From: Candidatus Zhuqueibacterota bacterium
Lineage (GTDB): Bacteria > Zhuqueibacterota > Zhuqueibacteria > Oceanimicrobiales > Oceanimicrobiaceae
NCBI GenBank assembly: GCA_029262055.1
Contig: JAJDAD010000003.1
Coordinates: 1 to 64,000, forward strand
Direction: 5' to 3'
Length of the DNA stretch: 64,000 nt
Shown piece after piece: positions 54,065 through 62,356 of this stretch; position 1 is the stretch's first letter; each line of letters starts with the position of its first letter. The position numbers and the translations under genes were made by a program. The notes under the pieces are model-generated. The model saw only the letters and a list, made by a program, of their open reading frames with translations, made no database searches and was not told the origin of the DNA.

Positions 54065-56126
54065 GAGCTCGCTGGTTCTCCACCGGGTCTTCCTCCTGCT
54101 TCTGTATCTGCTTCTGACCGGCTCTCGGTTTCTCAGGAACGGGGCCCTCTGTTGCCGGGGACTTCACATTGCCTTCGGGAGGGGACTGGCCCGGCTCAGC
54201 CTGTTCGCCAGCAGGCGGCGCGGGGCCTCTTCCCATGGCTGACATTTTCTTGCTGACGTCACCTGAATATTCCGAGTCGGGGTAGCGCTTCATGATCTCG
54301 CCGTAGACCATGGCTGCCCTTGCATTATCAAAAATAATCTGCTCGTGAATCCAGCCGATGGCATACAGCGCCTTCGGGGCAAACTCGGAATTGGGGAAGT
54401 CGTCCGCCACTTTTTGGTAGTTGTCGATGGCCTGTGGGATATTCTGACGTTCGAACAGGTCGCGCTCGGCGGCCTGATAGAGATCCATGGCGGGCTCATG
54501 CTTCGCTGCAACGGGGAGTCCAAGCCGCAGGCGCGCGGCAACGCTTTGCTCGCTCAGAGGATACTCATCCATAAGTTTCTGCAACAAAGAGTCCGATGTC
54601 ACCTGGTCATCATAGTCGTCCGCATAGATAAGAGCTGAGGAATACACCGCCTTGGGCGCTTCAGGATGGTCCTTGAACAAATCCATGATCTCGGCGTACT
54701 CTGCAAGCGCTGAATCAACCTGCCCGAATTGCAGCCGGTATGTTTCAGCCAGTTGCAGCTTGTTGGCCATCAATTCATTTAACTGACGAATCCGTGCCTG
54801 CTCGTTTTCATCAACCGGCGGCTTTTCGTTCTCCGTCAGTTGCAGACTTTTTTCCAGGCGGGCGATCTTTTTTCTTTGCGTCATCAACCGTAACTCCGGA
54901 TGCACGCCGTGTTCCAGCAGAAGCAACTCAAGCTTTGACAGGCCGTAACTGTTGCCAGCTTCATCCATCAGTGCCTCACCCTGCGCTTTCTTGACAAGGT
55001 TGTTTAATCGGATCAGCTCTCCGATATCCCTGGCCCGTCGGCTGGACTCGGCCACATATTCGGATTTATTAAATTCGATTTTGACCTTGTCATAATTCTC
55101 TTTAGCCTTGGCAAAACTGCGCAGATCCAATTCATAGATTCTCGCCATCCTGTAGTAGGCAGTAGCTGCGGCTTCTGATCTTTTATTCTCCAGGACGAGC
55201 AGCTCGTACTGCTCCAACGCGTCATGCACCTTCCCCAGGTACTCAGGCTGGTTTGCATCTGATTTTTTCAGTAAGGCGACTCCGCGTCGATAGGTAATGT
55301 CTGCCAGTTCCAATTGCACGAAGCCATGTTTTCTCTTAAACAGCTCGTTTTCCAGGAGATCTTCACAGACAGTCTTGGCTGCGTTGAAATCGCCGGAAAG
55401 CTTCAGCGCGCGCGCATAGCTCAGCAGAGCTTCAAACTCACGGACATCCTGGGTGTCGTACTTTAGAGCCGATTTGAAACTAGCTGCGGCCTCAATCGGC
55501 TTGCCGTTGATTATCTGGCATTCACCAAGCTGGTAATAGGCCTTGGATTTCACCATCTTGCTACGTGAAGTGTGTGCCGCGGCCTTGTACTCCAACTCGG
55601 CGGGATCATAACTCTGTTGCTTGAAATGGATTTCGCCGAGCAAGAAGCGACTCTCTTCTCGAATCTCATCTTTCAGCTTTTCTTTCTTCAGCAACTCTGT
55701 CAACACAAGACGGGCAGAGGAATAGTCCTGCATCTCTATGTTGGATTTTGCCAGCCAGATTCGCGCCCTGTGGTAGTATTTGCTTTTAGGAAAATATTGG
55801 CCCAGCTCCTGAAACTTGCGTTGGGCCTTAATGTACTCCTCTTTGTAATACAGACACTCACCCAGAATAAACAGTGCATCGTCCACGTACTTGCTGTCTG
55901 GATAGACTTCGAGGATTTTTGAGGCTTTTGCTATTGTGTCATCGTACTTCTTCTTTTCCGCCGCGGTGATCGCCGCACCCTGTCGCTTTTGGCGCTCCTT
56001 CAGAGCTTCCCTGTAAAGCTCTTTTGTGTTATGAAAAGTATTGAAGTAAGCGCACGACGAAAACAGAACGGACAGCAACGCCAGCGTAAAAACAATCGCG
56101 CGTTGTGTGTGGCGGAATCTATGCAT
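54051..56126 (-). CDS. TPR-repeat outer-membrane lipoprotein
   Basis: The protein has 691 residues. The lipoprotein signal has lipobox LFSSC followed by AYFNTFHNTKELY, a signature I associate with FCB-group TPR lipoproteins. Most of the protein is helical TPR/BamD-like repeats (LFILGECLYYKEEYIKAQRK, ALYAIGWIHEQIIFDNARAA). A disordered, Pro/Glu-rich tail covers the last 50 residues. It probably works in outer-membrane assembly or cell-envelope scaffolding. It is translationally overlapped with pyrK by 14 bases, which is probably only packing. Confidence 0.85.
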   Translation of the reverse strand: MHRFRHTQRAIVFTLALLSVLFSSCAYFNTFHNTKELYREALKERQKRQGAAITAAEKKKYDDTIAKASKILEVYPDSKYVDDALFILGECLYYKEEYIKAQRKFQELGQYFPKSKYYHRARIWLAKSNIEMQDYSSARLVLTELLKKEKLKDEIREESRFLLGEIHFKQQSYDPAELEYKAAAHTSRSKMVKSKAYYQLGECQIINGKPIEAAASFKSALKYDTQDVREFEALLSYARALKLSGDFNAAKTVCEDLLENELFKRKHGFVQLELADITYRRGVALLKKSDANQPEYLGKVHDALEQYELLVLENKRSEAAATAYYRMARIYELDLRSFAKAKENYDKVKIEFNKSEYVAESSRRARDIGELIRLNNLVKKAQGEALMDEAGNSYGLSKLELLLLEHGVHPELRLMTQRKKIARLEKSLQLTENEKPPVDENEQARIRQLNELMANKLQLAETYRLQFGQVDSALAEYAEIMDLFKDHPEAPKAVYSSALIYADDYDDQVTSDSLLQKLMDEYPLSEQSVAARLRLGLPVAAKHEPAMDLYQAAERDLFERQNIPQAIDNYQKVADDFPNSEFAPKALYAIGWIHEQIIFDNARAAMVYGEIMKRYPDSEYSGDVSKKMSAMGRGPAPPAGEQAEPGQSPPEGNVKSPATEGPVPEKPRAGQKQIQKQEEDPVENQRARAEE

Positions 56127-56222
56127 TGAAATGCTCTAATTACCTGTGGGTGAAATCAATTACAAAACATCGACACATAAACCAACGAGGTTCTTCGAAT
56201 ATCGTTCCCGGGGACACCCAAC

Positions 56223-56846
56223 TTAATGGCTAACCCGTGGGGCCATCGAACCATTCGGGAGGATTTCCCTGGCAATATTGACCAGATAATGTGCAAATAT
56301 TCCCACCAAAGATCCAGAGAAAAGTGCCGACACCAGCATGACCGGCATCAGGTAGAGCGCTTGTATCTTGTTGACAAACAATAGCGACGCTAATAGAAGC
56401 TGTGTTAAGTTGTGCGCGTAAGCGCCCAGCACACTTATACCAATTGCACTGAAAACACCGCTCCACCTGTGTTTGACTAAGCCCATAATGGCCGCAGCCG
56501 CCATGCCACCGCATAGGGAAAACAGAAAGACCGGATTGAGAAAGGTCCCGAGCACCAGCGCTGAAAGCACGCTCCGCAAAAATGCGACGAGCATGGCCGC
56601 CCTGGCACCGAACAAATAGAGGGTAACGACCGTGCCAAGGTTGGCTAAACCGGGCTTAAGCCACGGCAGTGGCGCCGGGATCAGCGATTCAAACAAAAAC
56701 AGCGCCATCGACGCCGCGACCAGCACACTGATGCGTACCAAGGTACTGAGGTTGCGCGCACTCACCGAACCGGAATCCGGCCGCGTGCCGGCACTATTCC
56801 GTGATCGCGTCAAATTTGTTGCTCTGTCCACCTTGAATGGAAACAA
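56223..56846 (-). CDS. Gx transporter family membrane protein
   Basis: The protein has up to 207 residues with about six hydrophobic segments. The glycine-rich pattern LPWLKPGLANLGTVVTLYLF and AAMLVAFLRSVLSALVLGTF matches the Gx transporter / heptaprenyl-diphosphate synthase component I-like family, relatives of ECF S components. The listed start overlaps the NusG-II gene by 53 bases; GTG 56765 is an alternative that avoids this. It is usually paired with a NusG domain II protein, as here. The substrate is unknown. Confidence 0.82.
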   Translation of the reverse strand: MFPFKVDRATNLTRSRNSAGTRPDSGSVSARNLSTLVRISVLVAASMALFLFESLIPAPLPWLKPGLANLGTVVTLYLFGARAAMLVAFLRSVLSALVLGTFLNPVFLFSLCGGMAAAAIMGLVKHRWSGVFSAIGISVLGAYAHNLTQLLLASLLFVNKIQALYLMPVMLVSALFSGSLVGIFAHYLVNIAREILPNGSMAPRVSH

Positions 56847-57183
56847 CTACTCGGTTCGGGACACAAACAATGACCTGCCCCACCCTGCTGATTTGGCCCT
56901 GGCGTTCGCAGACCTTGGCAGGGCAATCCGAATGGACCACTTGTAGCGCCCCTTTTTCGATGCGGATGCGCGTCACTCCCAGCGGCCCGGGCACCGCGAA
57001 CTCACCGCTTTCGCTCAACAGTCGGTCAAAGCGCGTGCCGGCAGCCCCTACGATCTCCGCCGAGTGCCCGGCAGCCGTAAGTCCGTTTATCCAGAAAATG
57101 CTAAATGAACTGACGACCAGCAGGAACAGCAGTAGTATGCGGTCACCAGCCGTCGTCACGGCAAAAAGTTCGCCGAACCGCAA
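56794..57183 (-). CDS. NusG domain II-containing membrane-anchored protein
   Basis: The protein has 129 residues with one N-terminal membrane anchor (ILLLFLLVVSSFSIFWI). The outside part ends with the family's Cys pattern SDCPAKVCERQGQISRVGQV, followed by CVPNRVVV. This family travels with Gx transporters and sometimes with electron-transfer or FMN-linked membrane complexes. It begins two bases after the PorV-TPR gene. Confidence 0.85.
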   Translation of the reverse strand: MRFGELFAVTTAGDRILLLFLLVVSSFSIFWINGLTAAGHSAEIVGAAGTRFDRLLSESGEFAVPGPLGVTRIRIEKGALQVVHSDCPAKVCERQGQISRVGQVIVCVPNRVVVSIQGGQSNKFDAITE

Positions 57184-57185
57184 TT

Positions 57186-59447
57186 CTAATTGAGCCGCTT
57201 TATTGCTATCATCGCTTCCTCAACTTGCTGCAGATATTTGAGCGCGCCAACATGGCCCGCGTCCAACTCGAGAACCTTCTTGAACTCGACCTCGGCTTCC
57301 TGGTATTTGTCCTGGGTATACAAGCTGATAGCCCCATTGAACAATGAGACGATCTCCCGTTCTTTCCGCTTCTTCACCACCTGCAATTCGCGCTCAACCC
57401 GATTATCGGCGGGAGAGATTTCCAGTGCAGACTGTAAGATTTCCAGTGCGTGGTTGAACTTGCCCCGACCAGCTTCGCGCCGCGCTTCTGACACGAGGTC
57501 CCTTATCCGGACTTCTTTCCGTGCTACTTTCCGCTGCCTTTGGGCCTCGGGGTTGCCCGGTTCCAGAGTCAGCGCCTGTTCATAGAGGTCCAGCTCCTTC
57601 CGCAAATCTCCCTGTTCTCTGGCGGCCTGTGCTTCGGCTAACAGGCTGGTGGTCTTGGCCCCAATGTCTTTTCTCACCTTGCGCAGACCGGTTGCAGCGC
57701 CTTTATGTTTCGGATTCATGGCCATGACCTCTGAAAGAACAGCCAACGCGCCCCGCAGGTCATCCTGTTGATAGAGAGTCATTCCTTTCCGGTACTGCGC
57801 ATTCGCAAACTTGTTCACTCTGGGGCGCAGACGGGCAACGGCGCTCTGAGCTGCTGCATTGCCTTTCTCTATCTTCAGGATCGACCGGTATTGGTTGGTA
57901 GCAGGCACATACTCTCCAGCCTGTTCAAGGCGGCGGGCTTCAACAAAGAGATCATCGATCCTTGAACGACGTGCACCGATCCTCTGCCTGGTTTCTACCA
58001 GATAGCCTTGCAAACCTTCTATCTTTGGAGACAGTTGCGCGGCGGCTTCAAACTGGCCTAGAGCTTCTTCATAGTTTCCCTGCTTAAAATATCCGATGCC
58101 ACTAAGGTAGTGTTCCTGGCCGTTGTCCTTTAGAATCGTATCGATGTTGCTCAGATAGTAAAGGGCGGTTGAATTGCCTTTGTCGAGCATCAAGACGCGG
58201 TTAAACATCTTTTTGGCTGCCAGAAACTGGTTGGACTCAAATCTCAGGATGCCCTCGTCTATGGTCTCCCTCGCGAAAGCTGCGATCGCCGGTTTGAGAG
58301 CCTGGAGTTGCATGCGTGCTTCATCCTGGCCTGGGTTTAGTTCGAGTATTCTGGCATAGATCAGTGCTGCCCGCAAGAATTTTGGTTCTTCTGGATTAAG
58401 TAATGTCGCCGCCACCGTGAGGAGGGAATCTACCATGTGGCTGATTTTGTCAGACCTGCGGTCCAGTGCAAAGACGATCTGTCGCACTGAATCGCTCTTG
58501 GCGTCAGCCAAGTCATAGGATAGATACTTTTTCAGGGACCGGCTGGCAGCGCCATAATTCCCTGTTTTGATCTGCCTGATCCCCGCTTTCATGTGCGGTC
58601 TGGCCAGGCTTCTCCGGTCAGGTCCGACACGGGTCGAAAGAGTAAAAAGCAACCTATCAGTTGCACCGGAATAAGCCATACTGAAACTAAAAAGGTCCAA
58701 ACGATAAGCGGCGCCAAACGAAGCTTTATCGAGTTCAAAGTCTTCGATACCGGCGAACAAAGACAAACGGCCGGGCAATTGGAAGCCAACGCCAAGGTGC
58801 TCGCTGTTTTCTCCTTCCCGAATGTGATAACCGGCATTCAACAAGACCCCGGTCATGGGAAAGACATAGCTGAGCCCTAACAGGGCGCTCGTACTAACCG
58901 ACGGACTGCTTAACGGAATCCCGTGCACGGCCAGACCAAAGCCGAGGCGGTCATCCCATTTCATGTCAGGCTTGCGGTACCAACCACGCTCAGGTGCGCC
59001 AATATCGGCATTTCCGAAGAAAGCGCCCCAGTTGGCGCTGCCAAACCAGCGGCCGCCTGTTTCCTCCAGATTCACGCTGCCGCCCAGAGAGATTCTTTCA
59101 TTCATGCTACGCCCCCAGGCCAGCGAGCCGCGGTCAAGCCTTTCCGGCGTACCCGGCACACGCACCAAGCCGACTCCAAAGGTCCCGAAAGTTGGCAGAT
59201 AGTGGGAGCCCGCAAGTAGATTGAACTCGAACGGATCATTGACGGTAGCCACAAACGTGCTGGTTTTCAGTCCGGAAAGCAGAGCAGGATTCCAAAAAAT
59301 GCCGGCTGCGTCACGGGACTGCGCAACCAATGAACCACCCAACCCTACGCCGCGCGCATCCGGCAGGAAGAGCTGCTGCGCAGATGCCATCACTTGCGTT
59401 AGGCTAAGAACAAGCAGGATGATGCAATATTTAAGACTGTGTCTCAT
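57186..59447 (-). CDS. PorV/UPF0164-like outer-membrane barrel fused to TPR repeats
   Basis: The protein has 753 residues. After a signal peptide (about 1-23), residues about 25-290 look like an outer-membrane beta-barrel of the PorV/FadL-like group: FLPDARGVGLGGSLVAQSRD, FWNPALLSG, FGVGLVRVPGTP. Residues about 300-750 are TPR-like helices (GNYEEALGQFEAAAQLSPKI, GDLRKELDLYEQALTLEPGN, DKYQEAEVEFKKVLELDAGH). The fusion could make it an outer-membrane scaffold with periplasmic TPRs. Given the T9SS cargo elsewhere in the window, a link to that pathway is possible, but this is inference. Confidence 0.82.
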   Translation of the reverse strand: MRHSLKYCIILLVLSLTQVMASAQQLFLPDARGVGLGGSLVAQSRDAAGIFWNPALLSGLKTSTFVATVNDPFEFNLLAGSHYLPTFGTFGVGLVRVPGTPERLDRGSLAWGRSMNERISLGGSVNLEETGGRWFGSANWGAFFGNADIGAPERGWYRKPDMKWDDRLGFGLAVHGIPLSSPSVSTSALLGLSYVFPMTGVLLNAGYHIREGENSEHLGVGFQLPGRLSLFAGIEDFELDKASFGAAYRLDLFSFSMAYSGATDRLLFTLSTRVGPDRRSLARPHMKAGIRQIKTGNYGAASRSLKKYLSYDLADAKSDSVRQIVFALDRRSDKISHMVDSLLTVAATLLNPEEPKFLRAALIYARILELNPGQDEARMQLQALKPAIAAFARETIDEGILRFESNQFLAAKKMFNRVLMLDKGNSTALYYLSNIDTILKDNGQEHYLSGIGYFKQGNYEEALGQFEAAAQLSPKIEGLQGYLVETRQRIGARRSRIDDLFVEARRLEQAGEYVPATNQYRSILKIEKGNAAAQSAVARLRPRVNKFANAQYRKGMTLYQQDDLRGALAVLSEVMAMNPKHKGAATGLRKVRKDIGAKTTSLLAEAQAAREQGDLRKELDLYEQALTLEPGNPEAQRQRKVARKEVRIRDLVSEARREAGRGKFNHALEILQSALEISPADNRVERELQVVKKRKEREIVSLFNGAISLYTQDKYQEAEVEFKKVLELDAGHVGALKYLQQVEEAMIAIKRLN

Positions 59448-59498
59448 ATTCTACCGCGTTCCGGATGCAGACAGTTTGAGTTGTTGAGGCACACCAGG

Positions 59499-61004
59499 TT
59501 AGGCAATAATGTCGCGGTCATAGTCAACTTCACAAACCGCGATGGGCTGCGACCTGCCCTTTACCGATATGGATTTCAGGCGCGAGGTCGGGTAGGAACC
59601 GTCAACATCATTGGCAACATCAAAAGAGGTTATGATTTGCCCGGCATGTGCGGCAGTGCAAAGGCGGGCAGCAACATTGACCACATCGCCGATCACGGTG
59701 TAGTCCATACGATGAGCCGATCCCATGTTTCCGATGACCGCTGAACCGCAGTTAATGCCGACGCCCACTTCAAGGCTGGTTTTCCCCCGTATTTCTCTTT
59801 CCTGATTTACAAGTTTGATTTGTCTCTGGATTTCCACAGCAGCACAAAGGGCATTTTCCGACATCTGTTCCCCCTGGAAAATGGCCATGATCTGGTCCCC
59901 CATAAACTTGTCGACTATGCCGTTGTACCTTTCGATAATCCGCGTTTGCAGGTTGAAATAGATATTCAGGAGCTTCACAATCTCCTCTGGGTCAAGGTGT
60001 TCGGCAATGGACGAAAAGTCACGCAAATCCGAAAAGAGTACGGTCAGGTTCCGTTTTACCGCAACGGCCCCCCGCCCGTCGCTTCGTACCGTTTCCTTGA
60101 TCATCTCGACCGTCAGTTTCGAGACGAACTTCTGCATTTGTAGCTTCTCGCGCAACTGACGGATCATGCTGTTAAACTCGGTGGCTAACCTGCCCAACTC
60201 ATCCTTGGAATCAACCAATATCTCAAGGCTTAGATTGCCGTTGCCAACCTGGCGTGCGCCGTCCGAAAGCAACTTGATTTGATTGGTCATTTTCTTTGTA
60301 ATCATGTTGATGCCGACGAACGCAAAGATGACAATTAGCAATGCGGAAGCCAACGCAATTTTTCGCGCAAGCCGAACCGGGGCCAGTACAGCACGTTTTG
60401 AGAAGCTTATGAAGGCGACCCCCAACAGAATTTGCTTCGCCTCTGAGTTCTCTTGTAACTCGGCTGTGATCGGACAGAAATATTTAAACCGGGTGTCGGA
60501 CTCGACCACACTGAACTGTCGATACTGTAGCAGCTCTTGCGGGTTTGCCAGCTCAATGGCTTCACCATCTTTATCAAAGCCGGCCACCAGTTCCGCCTCG
60601 TGGTTCACAACCACTGCCCGTTTCAAACCCTCCACTTCAGCATTGTTCAACCGGAGCACGGCTTCCTTCACTTTCCCCGACTCGCCGCGCAGCAAGTCGC
60701 CCTTAACCGTCTCAGCCAGATTCCGGATCAGCGCTCCACTGACCTGGGAAACTCTCTGCAGGGTTGCCGCCTCCTGGGTCTGGATGAGGATCAAGCTGAG
60801 CATCGAGAGAACGAAAAGAACGATGGCCCCAATGATCAAACTCAGTTTGAACCGGATCGGCAGGAAACGGAAATACTCTGCAATAGATTTCCCCCTGGCT
60901 GACACGCGAGCAAAAACTGAACGCTCGTGAGCGACGGTGATAGTCTCGGTGGGCGTGGCCCCGGTCTTGCGGACTGGGCCGGGTTGGTCACTAAATCCTG
61001 GCAA
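59499..61004 (-). CDS. Membrane-bound class III adenylate cyclase with HAMP domain
   Basis: The protein has 501 residues. Two membrane segments (about 52-75 and 225-245) enclose a sensor domain of about 150 residues. HAMP follows (IKLLSDGARQVGNGNLSLEI), then the cyclase domain. Metal-binding aspartates lie in VLFSDLRDFSS and MGDQIMAIF; the Lys of DKFMGDQ and Asp of RMDYTVIGD are the adenine-specifying pair; NVAAR carries transition-state residues. It should make cAMP in answer to an outside signal. No cAMP effector is next to it. It is followed 51 bp later by the PorV-TPR gene. Confidence 0.9.
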   Translation of the reverse strand: MPGFSDQPGPVRKTGATPTETITVAHERSVFARVSARGKSIAEYFRFLPIRFKLSLIIGAIVLFVLSMLSLILIQTQEAATLQRVSQVSGALIRNLAETVKGDLLRGESGKVKEAVLRLNNAEVEGLKRAVVVNHEAELVAGFDKDGEAIELANPQELLQYRQFSVVESDTRFKYFCPITAELQENSEAKQILLGVAFISFSKRAVLAPVRLARKIALASALLIVIFAFVGINMITKKMTNQIKLLSDGARQVGNGNLSLEILVDSKDELGRLATEFNSMIRQLREKLQMQKFVSKLTVEMIKETVRSDGRGAVAVKRNLTVLFSDLRDFSSIAEHLDPEEIVKLLNIYFNLQTRIIERYNGIVDKFMGDQIMAIFQGEQMSENALCAAVEIQRQIKLVNQEREIRGKTSLEVGVGINCGSAVIGNMGSAHRMDYTVIGDVVNVAARLCTAAHAGQIITSFDVANDVDGSYPTSRLKSISVKGRSQPIAVCEVDYDRDIIA

Positions 61005-61041
61005 ATGGCACCGCGTTTGAGAGTCTGTTGTGGCTGTTTAC

Positions 61042-61323
61042 TTACATACCACTGGGAGCTATTTCAATTCGGATATTTTCCAGTTCAAAAGTACGGGTCT
61101 GGGGCTCCACCAGGGTCCAGAGGTAGTAGAGACAAAAAGACAAGAAAATGACAAGAAACGCCAGGCTCTTTACCGAACCGCGTGATGTGCGGGCATTCTT
61201 GCGCAGACGACGAAACTTGATACGGGCCTCATCCTGCTCCTTTTCCTCTTCAGTCTGGTAGTAGTAGGCAGTGAAACCGAATTGCCTGGGTCTTCTCCTG
61301 ACAAAAAAATCTTCAAAAAACAT
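61042..61323 (-). CDS. Small membrane protein of unknown function
   Basis: The protein has about 93 residues from ATG 61323 (MFFEDFFVRRRPRQFGFTAY); the longer frame adds 27 unlikely residues. A charged, Arg/Glu-rich N-terminal half is followed by one membrane segment (SLAFLVIFLSFCLYYLW). I associate the FFxRRxPRxF motif with small membrane proteins of FCB-group genomes but know no function. It begins an operon with the adenylate cyclase (37-bp gap). Confidence 0.65.
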   Translation of the reverse strand: MFFEDFFVRRRPRQFGFTAYYYQTEEEKEQDEARIKFRRLRKNARTSRGSVKSLAFLVIFLSFCLYYLWTLVEPQTRTFELENIRIEIAPSGM

Positions 61324-61536
61324 GGCACTACCTGATGGTGTCGAAAAGCAAATTTCCCGGTGAACGGGTTGATTGACCGCAATACTGGAAACGCAAGATT
61401 TCACGAATTACCCGAACATGAAAATAACCAAAAATCAATATATAGTCAAGCACTTTGCAGGTTACAGCGCTTGCTACAATCTTGCGGTTTTACTATCTTG
61501 CCGATTCTGAAAATACACAAAACAAACGAGGTAGAA

Positions 61537-62343
61537 ATGCCACCAGAATCAAATGCCGGTGCCGGCGCTGAGTTCGAGGAGTTGGTTGCGATCATGGCGC
61601 AACTCCGTGGTCCGGAAGGATGCCCCTGGGACAAAGAGCAAACGCATGAATCGCTGCGACAGTATCTGATTGAGGAAGCATACGAGGTCCTGGAAGCTCT
61701 GGATACCGGCGACATAAAGCACCTGAAAGAAGAATTGGGCGACCTTCTTTTGCAAGTCGTTTTTCATGCGCAAATCGCATCTGAAGCGGACCAATTTGAT
61801 GTTGCGGAGGTCATTAGGGGCATTTCTGAAAAGCTGATCAGAAGACATCCCAATGTTTTTGGCAACCAGACGATTAACACAGCTGAAGAACAGTCGATCA
61901 ATTGGGAGAAGATTAAGAAGGCTGAGGGCAAATCATCCACAATCGCCGGGGTGCCCATAGCGCTTTCCGCCTTGCTGCGCGCGTGGCGGATTCAGCAAAA
62001 GGCAGCAACAGTAGGTTTCGATTGGCCGGAACTGCAGCCTGTCTGGGACAAGCTGGAAGAAGAACTCGAGGAATTCAAACAGGCATGCCGCAACGAGACG
62101 CCTGCGGAAATGGAGGAAGAATTTGGCGACCTGCTATTTTCTCTGGTCAACCTATCCCGCCACCTGAGCATCAACCCCGAGGACGCTCTGCGCTCCACCA
62201 CGGAGAAATTCATCCGTAGGTTTCAAAAAGTCGAAGCATTCTTTGATAACAAGAACCAAAACCTGACGGACGCAACGCTGACAGAAATGGACCAGGTTTG
62301 GGACACGATAAAGCAGGAAGAACGGGCCGGCGCTAAAGAATAA
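61537..62343 (+). CDS. mazG: Nucleoside triphosphate pyrophosphohydrolase MazG
   Basis: The protein has about 268 residues from ATG 61537, where the conserved part starts; 59 upstream in-frame codons overlap the divergent gene and are unlikely to be translated. Two MazG domains are visible: CPWDKEQTHESLRQYLIEEA with KEELGDLLLQVVFHAQIASE, and EEFGDLLFSLVNLSRHL. The enzyme removes pyrophosphate from NTPs and keeps the nucleotide pool clean. GAGG precedes the start. Confidence 0.93.
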   Translation: MPPESNAGAGAEFEELVAIMAQLRGPEGCPWDKEQTHESLRQYLIEEAYEVLEALDTGDIKHLKEELGDLLLQVVFHAQIASEADQFDVAEVIRGISEKLIRRHPNVFGNQTINTAEEQSINWEKIKKAEGKSSTIAGVPIALSALLRAWRIQQKAATVGFDWPELQPVWDKLEEELEEFKQACRNETPAEMEEEFGDLLFSLVNLSRHLSINPEDALRSTTEKFIRRFQKVEAFFDNKNQNLTDATLTEMDQVWDTIKQEERAGAKE

Positions 62344-62356
62344 CTGGACGACCCAG

